A DNA stretch of 64,000 bases from an uncultured Erysipelotrichaceae bacterium (GCA_902798595.1 CADBXE010000001.1:124001-188000); one strand, 5' to 3'; counted from the first letter of the stretch, positions 14,726-24,632 are shown. Program-made: numbers and translations. The notes: generated by a model from the sequence alone, not told the origin.

Positions 14726-16264
14726 ATGCATGAGACTGTTTTAGTTATTGACTTTGGTGCGCAGTATTCAGAAGTTATCGCGCGTAGGATTAGAGAGAAC
14801 AATGTCTATTGCGAGGTATTACCTTGGACTACTTCGACAACTTTCATTCAGGGTAAGAATCCAATAGGCATTGTTCTTTCTGGTGGTCCAGATAGTGTCT
14901 ATTTAGAAAACTCCCCTAAAATTGATCCTGCAATCTTTGAATTAGGCATTCCTGTTTTAGGCATCTGCTATGGCATGCAATTAATGGTGCATCTCTTAGG
15001 GGGTAAAGTTACTCCCGCTCAAGATGATAAGGGCAGAGAATATGGTAAAGCAGTGGCCCATTTTGATACACACTGTCCCTTATTTAAACGCTTACCAAAT
15101 AGAAGTGTCGCTTGGATGAGTCATGGTGACCATGTCGAAAAGATTCCTAGTGGTTTTAAAGTGAGTGGCACTACGAAAAACTGTGAGTACGCTGCTATCT
15201 ATAACGAAGAAAAGAACTTCTATGGTGTGCAATTTCACCCAGAAGTAGAACATACACAATGTGGTAAAGAAATGATTAAAGCTTTCCTTGAACGTGTTTG
15301 TCACGCGAAAGGTGATTGGTCAATGAAAGACTACTATAAACAAGCCATTGAAGAAATCAAAAAAGAAGTCGGGGATAAGAAAGTTTTATTAGCCCTCTCT
15401 GGTGGTGTTGATTCTTCCGTTGCCGCAGTCTTATTAAGCCACGCAATTGGTAAAAACCTAACATGTGTTTATGTTGACCATGGCTTTATGAGAAAAAACG
15501 AAACTGAAGAAATCGTTGAGCGGTTCTCTAAATACGACCTTAATTTTATTAAAGTCGACGCTAGAAAAGATTTTATGGATGCCTTAAAAGGTGTTAAAGA
15601 GCCAGAAAAGAAAAGACATATCATTGGCAAAACATTTATTGATGTCTTTAGTAAAGTCGCTAATGAACTTAAAGGTATTGATTATTTAGCGCAGGGTACC
15701 ATTTATCCAGATGTTATTGAATCAGGTTCGATCAATGGTAATACCATTAAGAGCCATCATAACGTTGGTGGTCTACCAGAAAACTTACCATTTAAAAAGA
15801 TTATTGAACCTCTTTCTAAACTATTTAAAGACGAAGTGAGAGAGCTTGGTTTAGAAATGGGTATAGATGAAGCATTAGTGTTCCGACAACCTTTCCCAGG
15901 TCCTGGTTTAGCGGTCCGTATTATCGGAGATATCACTGATGAGAAATTAGAAATTCTTAAAGAAGCTGATTATATCTTTAGAGAAGTGATCGCTAAAAAC
16001 AAATACCAAAGAAAGATTAGTCAGTATTTTGCCGTTCTCACTAATATGCAAAGCGTTGGCGTGATGGGGGATAAAAGAACTTATCAATACGCTGTCGCGT
16101 TACGCGCTGTTAGTACAGACGACTTTATGACTGCAAATTATGTGAGACTTCCTTATCGTGTCTTAGATGAGGCAAGCAGAAGAATAGTCAATGAAGTCAA
16201 AGGTGTGAATCGAGTGGTCTATGACATCACTAGTAAGCCACCGGCGACTATCGAATATGAATAG
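14726..16264 (+). CDS. guaA: GMP synthase (glutamine-hydrolysing)
   Basis: The 512-residue enzyme makes GMP from XMP, ATP and glutamine. The N-terminal class I amidotransferase has GICYGMQ near 80 and QFHPEVEH near 170. The PP-loop SGGVDSSV near 226 forms the adenylating centre, and the C-terminal dimer domain ends in SKPPATIEYE. Length is typical. It lies two bases after pyrG and nine bases before the glutamine synthetase, so it shares the transcript. guaB is not in the window. Confidence 0.97.
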   Translation: MHETVLVIDFGAQYSEVIARRIRENNVYCEVLPWTTSTTFIQGKNPIGIVLSGGPDSVYLENSPKIDPAIFELGIPVLGICYGMQLMVHLLGGKVTPAQDDKGREYGKAVAHFDTHCPLFKRLPNRSVAWMSHGDHVEKIPSGFKVSGTTKNCEYAAIYNEEKNFYGVQFHPEVEHTQCGKEMIKAFLERVCHAKGDWSMKDYYKQAIEEIKKEVGDKKVLLALSGGVDSSVAAVLLSHAIGKNLTCVYVDHGFMRKNETEEIVERFSKYDLNFIKVDARKDFMDALKGVKEPEKKRHIIGKTFIDVFSKVANELKGIDYLAQGTIYPDVIESGSINGNTIKSHHNVGGLPENLPFKKIIEPLSKLFKDEVRELGLEMGIDEALVFRQPFPGPGLAVRIIGDITDEKLEILKEADYIFREVIAKNKYQRKISQYFAVLTNMQSVGVMGDKRTYQYAVALRAVSTDDFMTANYVRLPYRVLDEASRRIVNEVKGVNRVVYDITSKPPATIEYE

Positions 16265-16273
16265 GAGAATATT

Positions 16274-18367
16274 ATGAAAATCGTTCCAGAAGAATTTGGA
16301 AAACTAGTGTTCAATGAAAACGCCATGCGTAAAGCCTTGAGCAAAGAAGTTTTTGATAAATTAGAACAAACAATTAAAAACGGTGAATCTCTAGATTCAT
16401 CTTTAGCCCATAAAGTTGCAGAAGCAATGAAAGACTGGGCTATCGCTAATGGGGCAACCCACTATACCCACTGGTTCCAACCATTAACGGGTATCACCGC
16501 TGAAAAACATGAAAGTTTCCTAACTAACGTGGAAAGTGGTAATCCAGTTTTAGAGTTAAGTGGTAAAGAACTTATTAAAGGTGAGCCAGATGCTTCCTCT
16601 TTCCCATCAGGTGGCTTAAGAAGTACCTTTGAAGCTAGAGGCTATACAGCATGGGATCCAACAAGCTATGCCTTTATTAAAGACCATACCTTATGCATTC
16701 CAACAGCGTTCTGTTCCTATGGTGGTCACGCTTTAGATAAAAAGACACCACTACTTAGAAGTATTGATGCTTTAAATAAAGAAGCCTTGAGAGTGTTCAA
16801 GGCCTTAAAGATGAATGATGTGAAACATATCGTCACCAATGTTGGTCCAGAACAAGAATACTTCCTTGTTGATAAGAGCCTATTTGAAAAGAGATTAGAC
16901 TTATCTCTCACTGGTAGAACGTTATTCGGCGCTCCCGCACCAAAGGGTCAAGAATTAGATGACCATTATTTCGGTGTTATTAAGCCACGTGTTGCTCAAT
17001 TTATGGAAGAAGTTGATAGAGAACTTTGGAAATTAGGTATCTCCGCTAAAACAGAACATAACGAAGTGGCACCAGCTCAACACGAACTCGCTAATATCTA
17101 TACAACATGTAACTTAGCATGTGACCAAAACCAATTAGTGATGGAAATCATGACTAAGATTGCGGATAAACATCACTTTGTTATTCTTTTCCACGAAAAG
17201 CCATTTGATGGTGTTAATGGTAGTGGTAAACACAATAACTGGTCTATATCCACTGATACAGGTATTAACTTATTACATCCAGGAGATACCCCATTTGAAA
17301 ATAGAGTCTTCTTACTCTTCTTAGCCGCAATCATTAAAGCGGTCGATGAATATCAAGATTTATTAAGAATATCTGTAGCGTCAGCCTCTAACGATCATCG
17401 TTTAGGCAAAAATGAAGCCCCACCAGCTATTATCTCCATCTTCTTAGGTGATGAATTAAGCAAAGTTTTAAAAGCTATTGTTAATGATGAACTTACCTAT
17501 GAATCACATAAAGAAAAGATTCTTTTAGGTAGTGATGTCTTACCAAGTATTAATAAAGACAATACTGATAGAAATAGAACATCCCCATTTGCCTATACTG
17601 GTAATAAATTTGAATTCAGAATGCCAGGTAGTAATAAAGCTGTGAGTGACGCTAACATGGTCCTTAATACAGCAGTCGCTAATTCTTTAAGAGAATTCGC
17701 TGACGCTTTAGAGGGCGCTAAAGACTTAGATAAAGCGATTCATGATTTAGTCAAAGATACCGTCAAGAAACATGAACGTATCTTATTCTCTGGTAATGGC
17801 TATAACGATGCTTGGGTCTTAGAAGCGGAAAAACGCGGTTTATGCAATTATCCAACTACCCCAGATGCTTTAGCCCACTTATTAGATGAAAAGAACGTCA
17901 AATTGTTTGAACAAGAAAAAGTCTTAGGTTTAGAAGAACTCAAAGCTAGACAAGAAACAGATTATGAAAACTATATCAAGTCTTTAGAAATCGAAGTAAA
18001 GACCATGATTCATATGGCGAGAAGAGACATCATGCCAGTAATCAACAAATACGTTGGTAAACTCGCTAGAAACATTAATGAAATGAAAGCAATCAGTAAG
18101 AATATCTCCACTGATTATCAAATCACCATCCTCAATAAGTTAAGTGAAAACCTCACTAAGATTAGTGATGATGTTGACTGGTTAGAAGTGAAATATGAAG
18201 ACGCTGATAAGATCGAAGATGTCGAAAGAAGAGCCTTCTTTATCAAAGACACTTTGCTCCCATCCATGGCGAAGCTTAGAAAAGTCGTCGATGAATGTGA
18301 AACATTAATGCCAAAGAACTATTGGCCAATGCCAACATACGAAGAATTATTATTTTCCGAACAGTAA
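16274..18367 (+). CDS. glnN: Glutamine synthetase type III
   Basis: At 697 residues this matches GSIII (about 700), not the shorter GSI (about 450). It makes glutamine from glutamate, ammonia and ATP. Diagnostic stretches are THYTHWFQPLTG near 57, FPSGGLRSTFEARGY near 113, GPEQEYFLVD near 195, KTEHNEVAPAQHE near 257 and FRMPGSNKAVSD near 451. AGGAGA precedes the ATG. It supplies glutamine for the neighbouring PyrG, GuaA and GlmS, while GdhA in the same operon supplies glutamate. Confidence 0.96.
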   Translation: MKIVPEEFGKLVFNENAMRKALSKEVFDKLEQTIKNGESLDSSLAHKVAEAMKDWAIANGATHYTHWFQPLTGITAEKHESFLTNVESGNPVLELSGKELIKGEPDASSFPSGGLRSTFEARGYTAWDPTSYAFIKDHTLCIPTAFCSYGGHALDKKTPLLRSIDALNKEALRVFKALKMNDVKHIVTNVGPEQEYFLVDKSLFEKRLDLSLTGRTLFGAPAPKGQELDDHYFGVIKPRVAQFMEEVDRELWKLGISAKTEHNEVAPAQHELANIYTTCNLACDQNQLVMEIMTKIADKHHFVILFHEKPFDGVNGSGKHNNWSISTDTGINLLHPGDTPFENRVFLLFLAAIIKAVDEYQDLLRISVASASNDHRLGKNEAPPAIISIFLGDELSKVLKAIVNDELTYESHKEKILLGSDVLPSINKDNTDRNRTSPFAYTGNKFEFRMPGSNKAVSDANMVLNTAVANSLREFADALEGAKDLDKAIHDLVKDTVKKHERILFSGNGYNDAWVLEAEKRGLCNYPTTPDALAHLLDEKNVKLFEQEKVLGLEELKARQETDYENYIKSLEIEVKTMIHMARRDIMPVINKYVGKLARNINEMKAISKNISTDYQITILNKLSENLTKISDDVDWLEVKYEDADKIEDVERRAFFIKDTLLPSMAKLRKVVDECETLMPKNYWPMPTYEELLFSEQ

Positions 18368-18389
18368 TACATGAAAGGAAACCTAACTT

Positions 18390-19682
18390 ATGATTAAAAG
18401 ATATTCCCATAAAGAATTCGAAGAAATCTTCTCTGACAAGAATAGATTTAATAACTATTTATTAATCGAAGAAGCGGTCATTGAAGCCTACTTTAAGTTA
18501 GGTTTAATTCCTGAAAGCGATTATAAAGCCATCGTGGAGAAAGCCCACGTTGACTTAGATAGTATTGAAGAGATTGAAGCCATCACTAAACATGATGTCA
18601 TCGCTTTCACTAGAAGTATTTCTCTTCAACTCGGTGAAGAAAAGAAATGGTTCCATTATTCACTTACATCTACAGATGTTGTGGATAGTGCCCAATCTTT
18701 AACTTTAAAAGCCGCGAATAGCCTTCTTTTAAAGGATTTAGATAATTTAATCGAAGTCACAAAGAAAATGGCTAAAAAGTACGTAGATCAACCAATTATG
18801 GGTAGAACTCATGGTATGCACGCGGAAATTACATCCTTTGGTCTTAAATGGGCCTTATGGTTTGATGAACTTAATAGATGTAAAGAACGTTTCTTAAACG
18901 AAAGAAAGAACATCGAAGTTATTAAGTTAAGTGGAGCGGTTGGTAACTACGCGAACATCCCAATGGAAGTGGAAGAATATGTCGCTAAGAAGTTGGGCAT
19001 GGATTACGCTAAGATATCCACGCAAGTCTTATCAAGAGATAGACATGCTGGCTATATCTTCTCATTAGCTCAAATCGCTTCTTGCTTAGAAAAGATGGCC
19101 ACTGAAATTAGACACCTTTCTAGAAGTGAAATTGGTGAAGTTCAAGAACCATTCTCTAAAGGCCAAAAGGGTAGCAGTGCGATGCCACATAAAAAGAACC
19201 CGATTGGTTGTGAAAACATCTGTGGCTGTGCTCGCCTTATGAGAAGCTACGTTGATGTAGCTTTAGAAGATAATAACTTATGGCATGAAAGAGATATTTC
19301 TCATTCTTCTGCAGAACGTATCATCCTTCCTGATGCCTGTACCTTATTAGACTATATGCTTAAGAGATTCACGGGCATCTGTAAAGATCTCGTGGTTAAT
19401 ACTGAAAAGATGAATGAGAACATTCTTCTTCATTATGGTGTTACCTATTCAGGTGGTGTCTTAACTAAGCTCATTAATAAAGGTATGTCTAGAGAAGAAG
19501 CTTATGATCTCATTCAACCAATTGCGTTTAAAGCATTAAACGAAATGAAATTATTTAGACATTTATTAATTGAAGACGCTGAAGTTAGCAAAGTACTCAC
19601 TAAGAAAGAAATTACTGAATGCTTTGATGAAAATAACTATTTAAAGAACGTAAAGAAAATCTATAAGAGACTAGGTATTTAA
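18390..19682 (+). CDS. purB: Adenylosuccinate lyase
   Basis: This 430-residue fumarase/aspartase-superfamily enzyme splits adenylosuccinate to AMP and fumarate and also cleaves SAICAR. The signature loop GSSAMPHKKNPIGCENI is near residue 262, with TSTDVVDSAQ near 93 and the general-base region GRTHGMHAE near 138. GAAAGGAAA precedes the ATG. It is followed two bases later by purA, giving both steps from IMP to AMP. No other purine pathway gene lies here. Confidence 0.97.
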   Translation: MIKRYSHKEFEEIFSDKNRFNNYLLIEEAVIEAYFKLGLIPESDYKAIVEKAHVDLDSIEEIEAITKHDVIAFTRSISLQLGEEKKWFHYSLTSTDVVDSAQSLTLKAANSLLLKDLDNLIEVTKKMAKKYVDQPIMGRTHGMHAEITSFGLKWALWFDELNRCKERFLNERKNIEVIKLSGAVGNYANIPMEVEEYVAKKLGMDYAKISTQVLSRDRHAGYIFSLAQIASCLEKMATEIRHLSRSEIGEVQEPFSKGQKGSSAMPHKKNPIGCENICGCARLMRSYVDVALEDNNLWHERDISHSSAERIILPDACTLLDYMLKRFTGICKDLVVNTEKMNENILLHYGVTYSGGVLTKLINKGMSREEAYDLIQPIAFKALNEMKLFRHLLIEDAEVSKVLTKKEITECFDENNYLKNVKKIYKRLGI

Positions 19683-19684
19683 TT

Positions 19685-20965
19685 ATGGGTAAATCATTAT
19701 TAGTGTTAGGCAGCCAATGGGGCGATGAAGGAAAAGGTAAAATCACTAACTTTCTTTCTGAAAAAGCTGACATCGTTATTAGATATCAAGGTGGTAATAA
19801 CGCAGGACACACAATTGTGTTCGGTGGTCATAAGTACGCTTTAAGATTAATACCTTCTGGTGTATTTAATGAAAATGTTAAATGCGTACTCGCTAACGGG
19901 ATGGTTATTAACCCAAGAGCGTTTAAAGAAGAAGTGGAAGAAATTAGAAAAGCGGGATTTCCTGCTAAAAACATCTATATCTCCGATAGAGCCCACGTCT
20001 TATTTGATCACCACATCGAATTAGATAGATTAAATGAAGAATCATTAGGTTCTAAAAAGATTGGTACCACCAAACGTGGTATTGGTCCAGCTTATGCTGA
20101 TAAGATCTCTCGTGTTGGTATGAGAATGTGTGATTTCATTTCTAATGAATTCCCAGAACTATATAAAAACCTATTAACCATTAAAAACAAACAAATCATC
20201 GATATGGGTGGTAACCCAATTGATTACGATAAAACCGTTAAAGAATACCTTGAACTAGCGGACTATATTAGACCAATGGTCATTGATACAGTCGCAATGA
20301 TCGGTAAAGCTAGAAAAGAAGGTAAAAACATCCTCTTTGAAGGTGCGCAAGGTGCTTTATTAGATGTCGACTTTGGTAGTTATCCTTATGTGACTTCCTC
20401 TAATGTCACCTCAGGTGGCACTGTTGATGGTACAGGTATTGGCTGCCACGGCATTGACGATATCTTAGGCATTGTTAAAGCCTATGAAACACGCGTGGGT
20501 GAAGGTGCTTTCCCAACTGAACAATTAAATGAAGTGGGTGACCTTATTAGAGAAAGAGGCCATGAATATGGTACTGTTACTCATCGTCCTAGAAGAACAG
20601 GCTTCTTAGATTTACCTGCGTTAAAGTACTCCATTCAAATTAACTCTATTTCATATATTTGCTTAACACTCGTTGATGTTTTAACAGGTTTTGATAAAGT
20701 ACCAGTCTGCACCCATTATGAATACCAAGGTCAACTAATTGATACTTTACCAGCCTCAGATAGAGTGCTTAGAGAATGTAAACCAGTCTATGCTTATTTA
20801 GATGGTTGGACAGAAGATATCTCTAACATCAAAACATATGACGCTCTTCCAGAAAACGTTAGAAAATACGTTGAATTTATCGAAAAAGAAACTGGCACTC
20901 CAGTAGTGATGGTTTCTACTGGTCCAGATAAAAATCAAACAATTATTAGGGAAGAAATATTCTAA
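19685..20965 (+). CDS. purA: Adenylosuccinate synthetase
   Basis: The 426-residue GTPase joins aspartate to IMP. It shows GSQWGDEGKGKITN at the N-terminus, GNNAGHTI near 38, TTKRGIGPAY near 128, GAQGALLDVDFGSYP near 219 and VTHRPRRTG near 299. Length and motif order are standard. The stop is followed by a short gap with a -10-like box and a small inverted repeat before glmS. Confidence 0.97.
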   Translation: MGKSLLVLGSQWGDEGKGKITNFLSEKADIVIRYQGGNNAGHTIVFGGHKYALRLIPSGVFNENVKCVLANGMVINPRAFKEEVEEIRKAGFPAKNIYISDRAHVLFDHHIELDRLNEESLGSKKIGTTKRGIGPAYADKISRVGMRMCDFISNEFPELYKNLLTIKNKQIIDMGGNPIDYDKTVKEYLELADYIRPMVIDTVAMIGKARKEGKNILFEGAQGALLDVDFGSYPYVTSSNVTSGGTVDGTGIGCHGIDDILGIVKAYETRVGEGAFPTEQLNEVGDLIRERGHEYGTVTHRPRRTGFLDLPALKYSIQINSISYICLTLVDVLTGFDKVPVCTHYEYQGQLIDTLPASDRVLRECKPVYAYLDGWTEDISNIKTYDALPENVRKYVEFIEKETGTPVVMVSTGPDKNQTIIREEIF

Positions 20966-20969
20966 TCGG

Positions 20970-20989
20970 TATAATGTAATATAACATTA
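20970..20989 (+). promoter_or_regulatory. Possible internal promoter and inverted repeat before glmS
   Basis: TATAAT (20970-20975) overlaps the dyad TAATGT-N6-ACATTA (20972-20989). No good -35 box is visible. The 38-base gap is far too short for a glmS ribozyme. Confidence 0.3.
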
Positions 20990-21003
20990 AGAGGAATTAT
21001 TAA

Positions 21004-22782
21004 ATGTGTGGTATCGTTGGCGCTGTTGGATTTGTTAGCCCAAAAGACTATGTCTTTAATGGATTAAAGATGCTTGATTACCGTGGATATGATTCCGCAG
21101 GTGTCGCTTATTTTAATAACGGCATCCAAATCTTTAAAGATGTCGGTAGTGTGGAGCATCTTTTAAGCATTGTTCCTGAAACAATCGATACGAACATTAT
21201 GATTGGTCACACTAGATGGGCCACTCATGGTGCGCCTACTAAACTTAATACACATCCTCACTTATCTTTCCACGAAAAGATCTGTTTAGTGCATAACGGT
21301 GTGATTGAAAACTTCAAAGAATTAAGAGGCTTCTTAACTGGTAAGGGTTATCGTTTCTATGGTGAAACCGATACTGAGATTATCGCTAACTTATTGGAAT
21401 ACTATTACCTTGAAAAAGGTGAAATCATTGAAGCGATTAAAACAATCATGACATTAGTCAAAGGTAGTTATGCTTTCGCTTTCTTTACAAGTGAAGATAA
21501 AAATACCTTATATGTCATTAAGAAAGCTTCTCCATTAGTCATTGGTTTAGGTGAAGGCTTTAATCTAATTGCCTCTGATGCTTCCCCAATGATTGAACAC
21601 ACTAATAAGTTTATTGAATTAGATGACTTAGAATTTGGTATCGTGACCAAAGATAAAGTTGCTATCTATAACAAAAAAGGTGAACAAATTAAAAAGGATA
21701 CCATCTCTAAAGATGTGGAATTAATTTCCCATGACTTAAAAGGCTATCCTCACTATATGATTAAGGAAATCGAAGAGATTCCTCAAACAGTCAGACGTTT
21801 GATGGCGAAATACTATCAAGACGATAAATATCAATTTGATCCAAACTTAATCAAAGATTTAGAAGAATCTGACCATATTATCTTTATTGCCTGTGGTACT
21901 TCTTATCACGCCGGTTTAGTGGGTGGTCGTTATTTTGAAAAATACGATAAGTCCACATCTAGATTCATCGCTTCTGAATGGGCATTCCATCCAACATATC
22001 CTGGTAAAAAACCATTCATTATTATGATTTCTCAATCTGGTGAAACCGCGGACTTAATTCACTGCTTGAAGATTATTAAAGAACATAACTTAAAGAACTT
22101 AATCATCACTAATACTGGTGGTTCTACCTTAGATAGAAACGCGATGTACTCATTATTACTCTATAGTGGTATTGAAGTTTCTGTAGCGTCTACGAAAGCC
22201 TATGTCGCTCAAGTAACATTACTAGCGATGCTCGCTGCAGCATTAAGTAATGACACAAAACTCATTGATGATTTAACTGATTCTTTAGATGTTATCTATG
22301 ATATCCAAGATCACTATAAGCCACTTATCATGAAAGTCGCTGATGAGATTAAAGATAAAAAGAATCTCTTCTATTTAGGTAGAAGCTTTGACTATTTCCT
22401 TTCTTTAGAAGCTTCTTTAAAACTTAAAGAAATTAGTTATATCCACAGTGAAGCCATCCCTGGTGGTGAACTTAAACATGGTCCAATTGCCTTAATCGAA
22501 AAAGGTATCCCAGTTATTGTCTTTATTACTGATCCAGATACTGCAGCTTCTATGAGAGGTAATATTGAAGAAGTGAAATCTAGAGGTGCGAAAGTCTATA
22601 CTATCGCCACGAAGAGTTTATCTAAACCAGAAGACACAATCATGGTGGAAGATTATGCTTATTACTTATCCAGTGTGGCTGTTTCTTCCATTGCGTTCTA
22701 TTTAGCTTATTATGTCGCTTTAGCGAAGGGCTTAAATGTTGATAAGCCAAGAAACCTCGCTAAGAGTGTGACTGTTGAATAA
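21004..22782 (+). CDS. glmS: Glutamine-fructose-6-phosphate aminotransferase (isomerising)
   Basis: The 592-residue enzyme makes glucosamine-6-phosphate from fructose-6-phosphate and glutamine. It begins MCGIVGAVG with the nucleophile cysteine at residue 2. The glutaminase domain includes HTRWATHGAP near 69. Two SIS domains follow, with ACGTSYHAG near 297 and SQSGETAD near 345, and it ends in KSVTVE. AGAGGA precedes the ATG. It feeds the GlmM gene 2 kb downstream and consumes glutamine from GlnN. Confidence 0.97.
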   Translation: MCGIVGAVGFVSPKDYVFNGLKMLDYRGYDSAGVAYFNNGIQIFKDVGSVEHLLSIVPETIDTNIMIGHTRWATHGAPTKLNTHPHLSFHEKICLVHNGVIENFKELRGFLTGKGYRFYGETDTEIIANLLEYYYLEKGEIIEAIKTIMTLVKGSYAFAFFTSEDKNTLYVIKKASPLVIGLGEGFNLIASDASPMIEHTNKFIELDDLEFGIVTKDKVAIYNKKGEQIKKDTISKDVELISHDLKGYPHYMIKEIEEIPQTVRRLMAKYYQDDKYQFDPNLIKDLEESDHIIFIACGTSYHAGLVGGRYFEKYDKSTSRFIASEWAFHPTYPGKKPFIIMISQSGETADLIHCLKIIKEHNLKNLIITNTGGSTLDRNAMYSLLLYSGIEVSVASTKAYVAQVTLLAMLAAALSNDTKLIDDLTDSLDVIYDIQDHYKPLIMKVADEIKDKKNLFYLGRSFDYFLSLEASLKLKEISYIHSEAIPGGELKHGPIALIEKGIPVIVFITDPDTAASMRGNIEEVKSRGAKVYTIATKSLSKPEDTIMVEDYAYYLSSVAVSSIAFYLAYYVALAKGLNVDKPRNLAKSVTVE

Positions 22783-22795
22783 GGAGGATTAAGTC

Positions 22796-24094
22796 ATGAT
22801 TAACTTAGAAAAGTATAATGACCAACCAGAATTTAAAGCGGCTCTTAAAGAAATGTTTTCATCATTAGATGAATCAGTTTTAAATAATCCAAGATACGCT
22901 TCTATTCTAGATAAAATTGTCGAACCAGATAGAATCCTCACTTTTGATATTAAGTGGAAAGATGACCAAGGTAATGTTCGTATGAACAAAGGCTATCGTG
23001 TGCAATATAATAACGTTAATGGTGTTTATAAAGGTGGTCTGAGATTCCATCCAACAGTCAATGTTTCAATTTTAAAATTATTAGGCTTTGAACAAATCTT
23101 TAAAAATTACTTAACCACTTTACCAATGGGTGGCGCGAAAGGTGGTAGTGACTTTGATCCAAAAGGTAAAAGCGATGCTGAAGTCATTAGATTCTGTGAA
23201 GCCTTTATGAAAGAACTCTATCCATATATTGGTGTTGATAAAGATGTCCCTGCGGGTGATATCGGTGTGGGCGCTAGAGAAATTAGGGCAATGTATGAAG
23301 CCTATAAGAAATATTCTGGTAAGTCAGATTGCTCTTTAACTGGTAAACCATTAGATTTAGGTGGTTCGCTTTGTAGAACAGAAGCCACAGGCTTTGGTGT
23401 GACATATTTTGCCTTAGAAGCTTTAAAGGCTTATAAAAACACTGACTTAAAAGGCAAAAAGGTTATCGTCTCCGGTAGTGGTAATGTTGCTCTATATTGC
23501 TTAAAGAAAGTTACCGAATTAGGTGGTAAGGTTATCGCGATGAACGATAGTAGTAACGCTATTTACGTGCCAAATGGTATCGATTTTGAAGTCTTAAGAG
23601 CGTTAAAAGAAGATAGACGTGGAAGAATTAAAGAATATAAAGACTTAGTTAAAGATGAAGTCGTAGTGATGAATTCTAAAGATATCTGGGGTATCAAATG
23701 TGATGTCGCTTTCCCATGTGCGACACAATTTGAACTTGATGAAAACGATGCAGATAAATTAATCGCTAATGGATGTATCGGTGTCTTTGAAGGTGCGAAT
23801 ATGCCATGTACATTAGAAGCAGCGATGAAATTCATTAATCACAAAGTCATCTATTCACCAGGTAAAGCTAGTAACGCTGGTGGTGTCGCGGTATCAGGAT
23901 TAGAAATCGAACAAAACAAAAAAGGTGAAAAGTGGTCCTTTGAAGAAGTTGATAACAAATTAAAAGGCATCATGGCCACAATCTTTAGAAACTGCTATAA
24001 CACTGCGAAAGACTTAAACGATGAATATAACCTTATCAAAGGTGCGAACAATTACGCATTCATCGGCATTGCTGAAAAGATGCTTAAAAGATAA
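22796..24094 (+). CDS. gdhA: NADP-type glutamate dehydrogenase
   Basis: This 432-residue hexameric-type GDH makes glutamate from 2-oxoglutarate and ammonia. Motifs are YKGGLRFHP near 77, the catalytic-lysine stretch PMGGAKGGSDFDPKG near 110, VPAGDIGVGAREI near 153 and the Rossmann GSGNVA near 226. It is the last gene of the operon, with AAGGAGG before it and a strong terminator behind. With GlnN it completes ammonia assimilation. Confidence 0.96.
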   Translation: MINLEKYNDQPEFKAALKEMFSSLDESVLNNPRYASILDKIVEPDRILTFDIKWKDDQGNVRMNKGYRVQYNNVNGVYKGGLRFHPTVNVSILKLLGFEQIFKNYLTTLPMGGAKGGSDFDPKGKSDAEVIRFCEAFMKELYPYIGVDKDVPAGDIGVGAREIRAMYEAYKKYSGKSDCSLTGKPLDLGGSLCRTEATGFGVTYFALEALKAYKNTDLKGKKVIVSGSGNVALYCLKKVTELGGKVIAMNDSSNAIYVPNGIDFEVLRALKEDRRGRIKEYKDLVKDEVVVMNSKDIWGIKCDVAFPCATQFELDENDADKLIANGCIGVFEGANMPCTLEAAMKFINHKVIYSPGKASNAGGVAVSGLEIEQNKKGEKWSFEEVDNKLKGIMATIFRNCYNTAKDLNDEYNLIKGANNYAFIGIAEKMLKR

Positions 24095-24119
24095 TTACCT
24101 AGTAATTAAATCTTAAATT

Positions 24120-24145
24120 GAGATGTGAAAGACATCTCTTTTTAT
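24120..24145 (+). terminator. Terminator of the nitrogen operon
   Basis: GAGATGT and ACATCTC form a perfect 7-bp stem around GAAAG, followed by TTTTTATTT. Confidence 0.92.
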
Positions 24146-24156
24146 TTGGCTTATAA

Positions 24157-24185
24157 TTGAAATGTGGCTAAATATAGTATATAAT
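24157..24185 (+). promoter_or_regulatory. Promoter of the antitoxin gene
   Basis: TTGAAA (24157-24162), a 17-base spacer and TATAAT (24180-24185) form a near-consensus sigma-A promoter 23 bases before the antitoxin ATG. Confidence 0.6.
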
Positions 24186-24208
24186 TAAGTCACAAAGGAG
24201 GCAAAACC

Positions 24209-24466
24209 ATGCAAATAGTACCAATTCGCGACTTAAAAGACACAGTCAAGATTGAAAATCTTTGCGCTGAAGAAAAAGGTCCGGTTTTTATTACCAAGAA
24301 TGGCTATGGAAAGCTAGTGGTCATGGAAATCGAGTATTTTGAAAAACTCTTGAACCAAGCCTTCGAAGCTAAGATTGTTAACGACGGTCTATCTGATTTA
24401 CAGGCCAACAAAGTCAGAGACGGCCAACAGGCATTAAACGATTTAAAGAAGAAATATGGTCTCTAA
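24209..24466 (+). CDS. Phd/YefM-type antitoxin
   Basis: The 85-residue protein has the Phd/YefM pattern: N-terminal IVPIRDLKDT, then PVFITKNGYGKLVVMEIEYFEKLL, the DNA-binding fold of these antitoxins. The C-terminal tail (residues 55-85) would wrap the toxin. AAAGGAGG precedes the ATG. Such antitoxins repress their own promoter. The toxin gene that should follow survives only as its C-terminal part, so this is now an orphan antitoxin, possibly retained as a regulator or against related toxins. Confidence 0.85.
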   Translation: MQIVPIRDLKDTVKIENLCAEEKGPVFITKNGYGKLVVMEIEYFEKLLNQAFEAKIVNDGLSDLQANKVRDGQQALNDLKKKYGL

Positions 24467-24582
24467 TCGTTGATAGTTATCTGATTTACTACATCTATAA
24501 TAGCGACGACAAAATGGTATACATCTTAAGAATCGTCTTTGCGCAAAGAAACCAAAACGAGATAATAAACGCCATTGATTGA
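24466..24582 (+). pseudogene. Remnant of a ParE/RelE-family toxin
   Basis: The frame starting at 24466 encodes about 38 residues ending at TGA. It contains IYNSDDKMVYILRIVFAQRN, the typical C-terminal strand pair of ParE/RelE toxins (DDxxVYILRIxxxRR). The N-terminal 50-60 residues, including any start codon, are missing. The fragment abuts the antitoxin stop, as expected if an internal deletion removed most of the toxin. Confidence 0.7.
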
Positions 24583-24607
24583 ACCAAAAAACAATAAGAA
24601 GAGTAAT

Positions 24608-24632
24608 AAGGGTCATAAACGTGGCCCTTTTT
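24608..24632 (+). terminator. Terminator after the antitoxin/toxin remnant
   Basis: GGGTCA and TGGCCC pair with one G-U around TAAACG, followed by five T. It separates the TA remnant from the amino-sugar operon. Confidence 0.85.

Noticed and set aside
20966-21003. glmS ribozyme
   Set aside because: The 38-base gap is far too short for the ribozyme, which needs well over 100 bases, and no conserved core is present.
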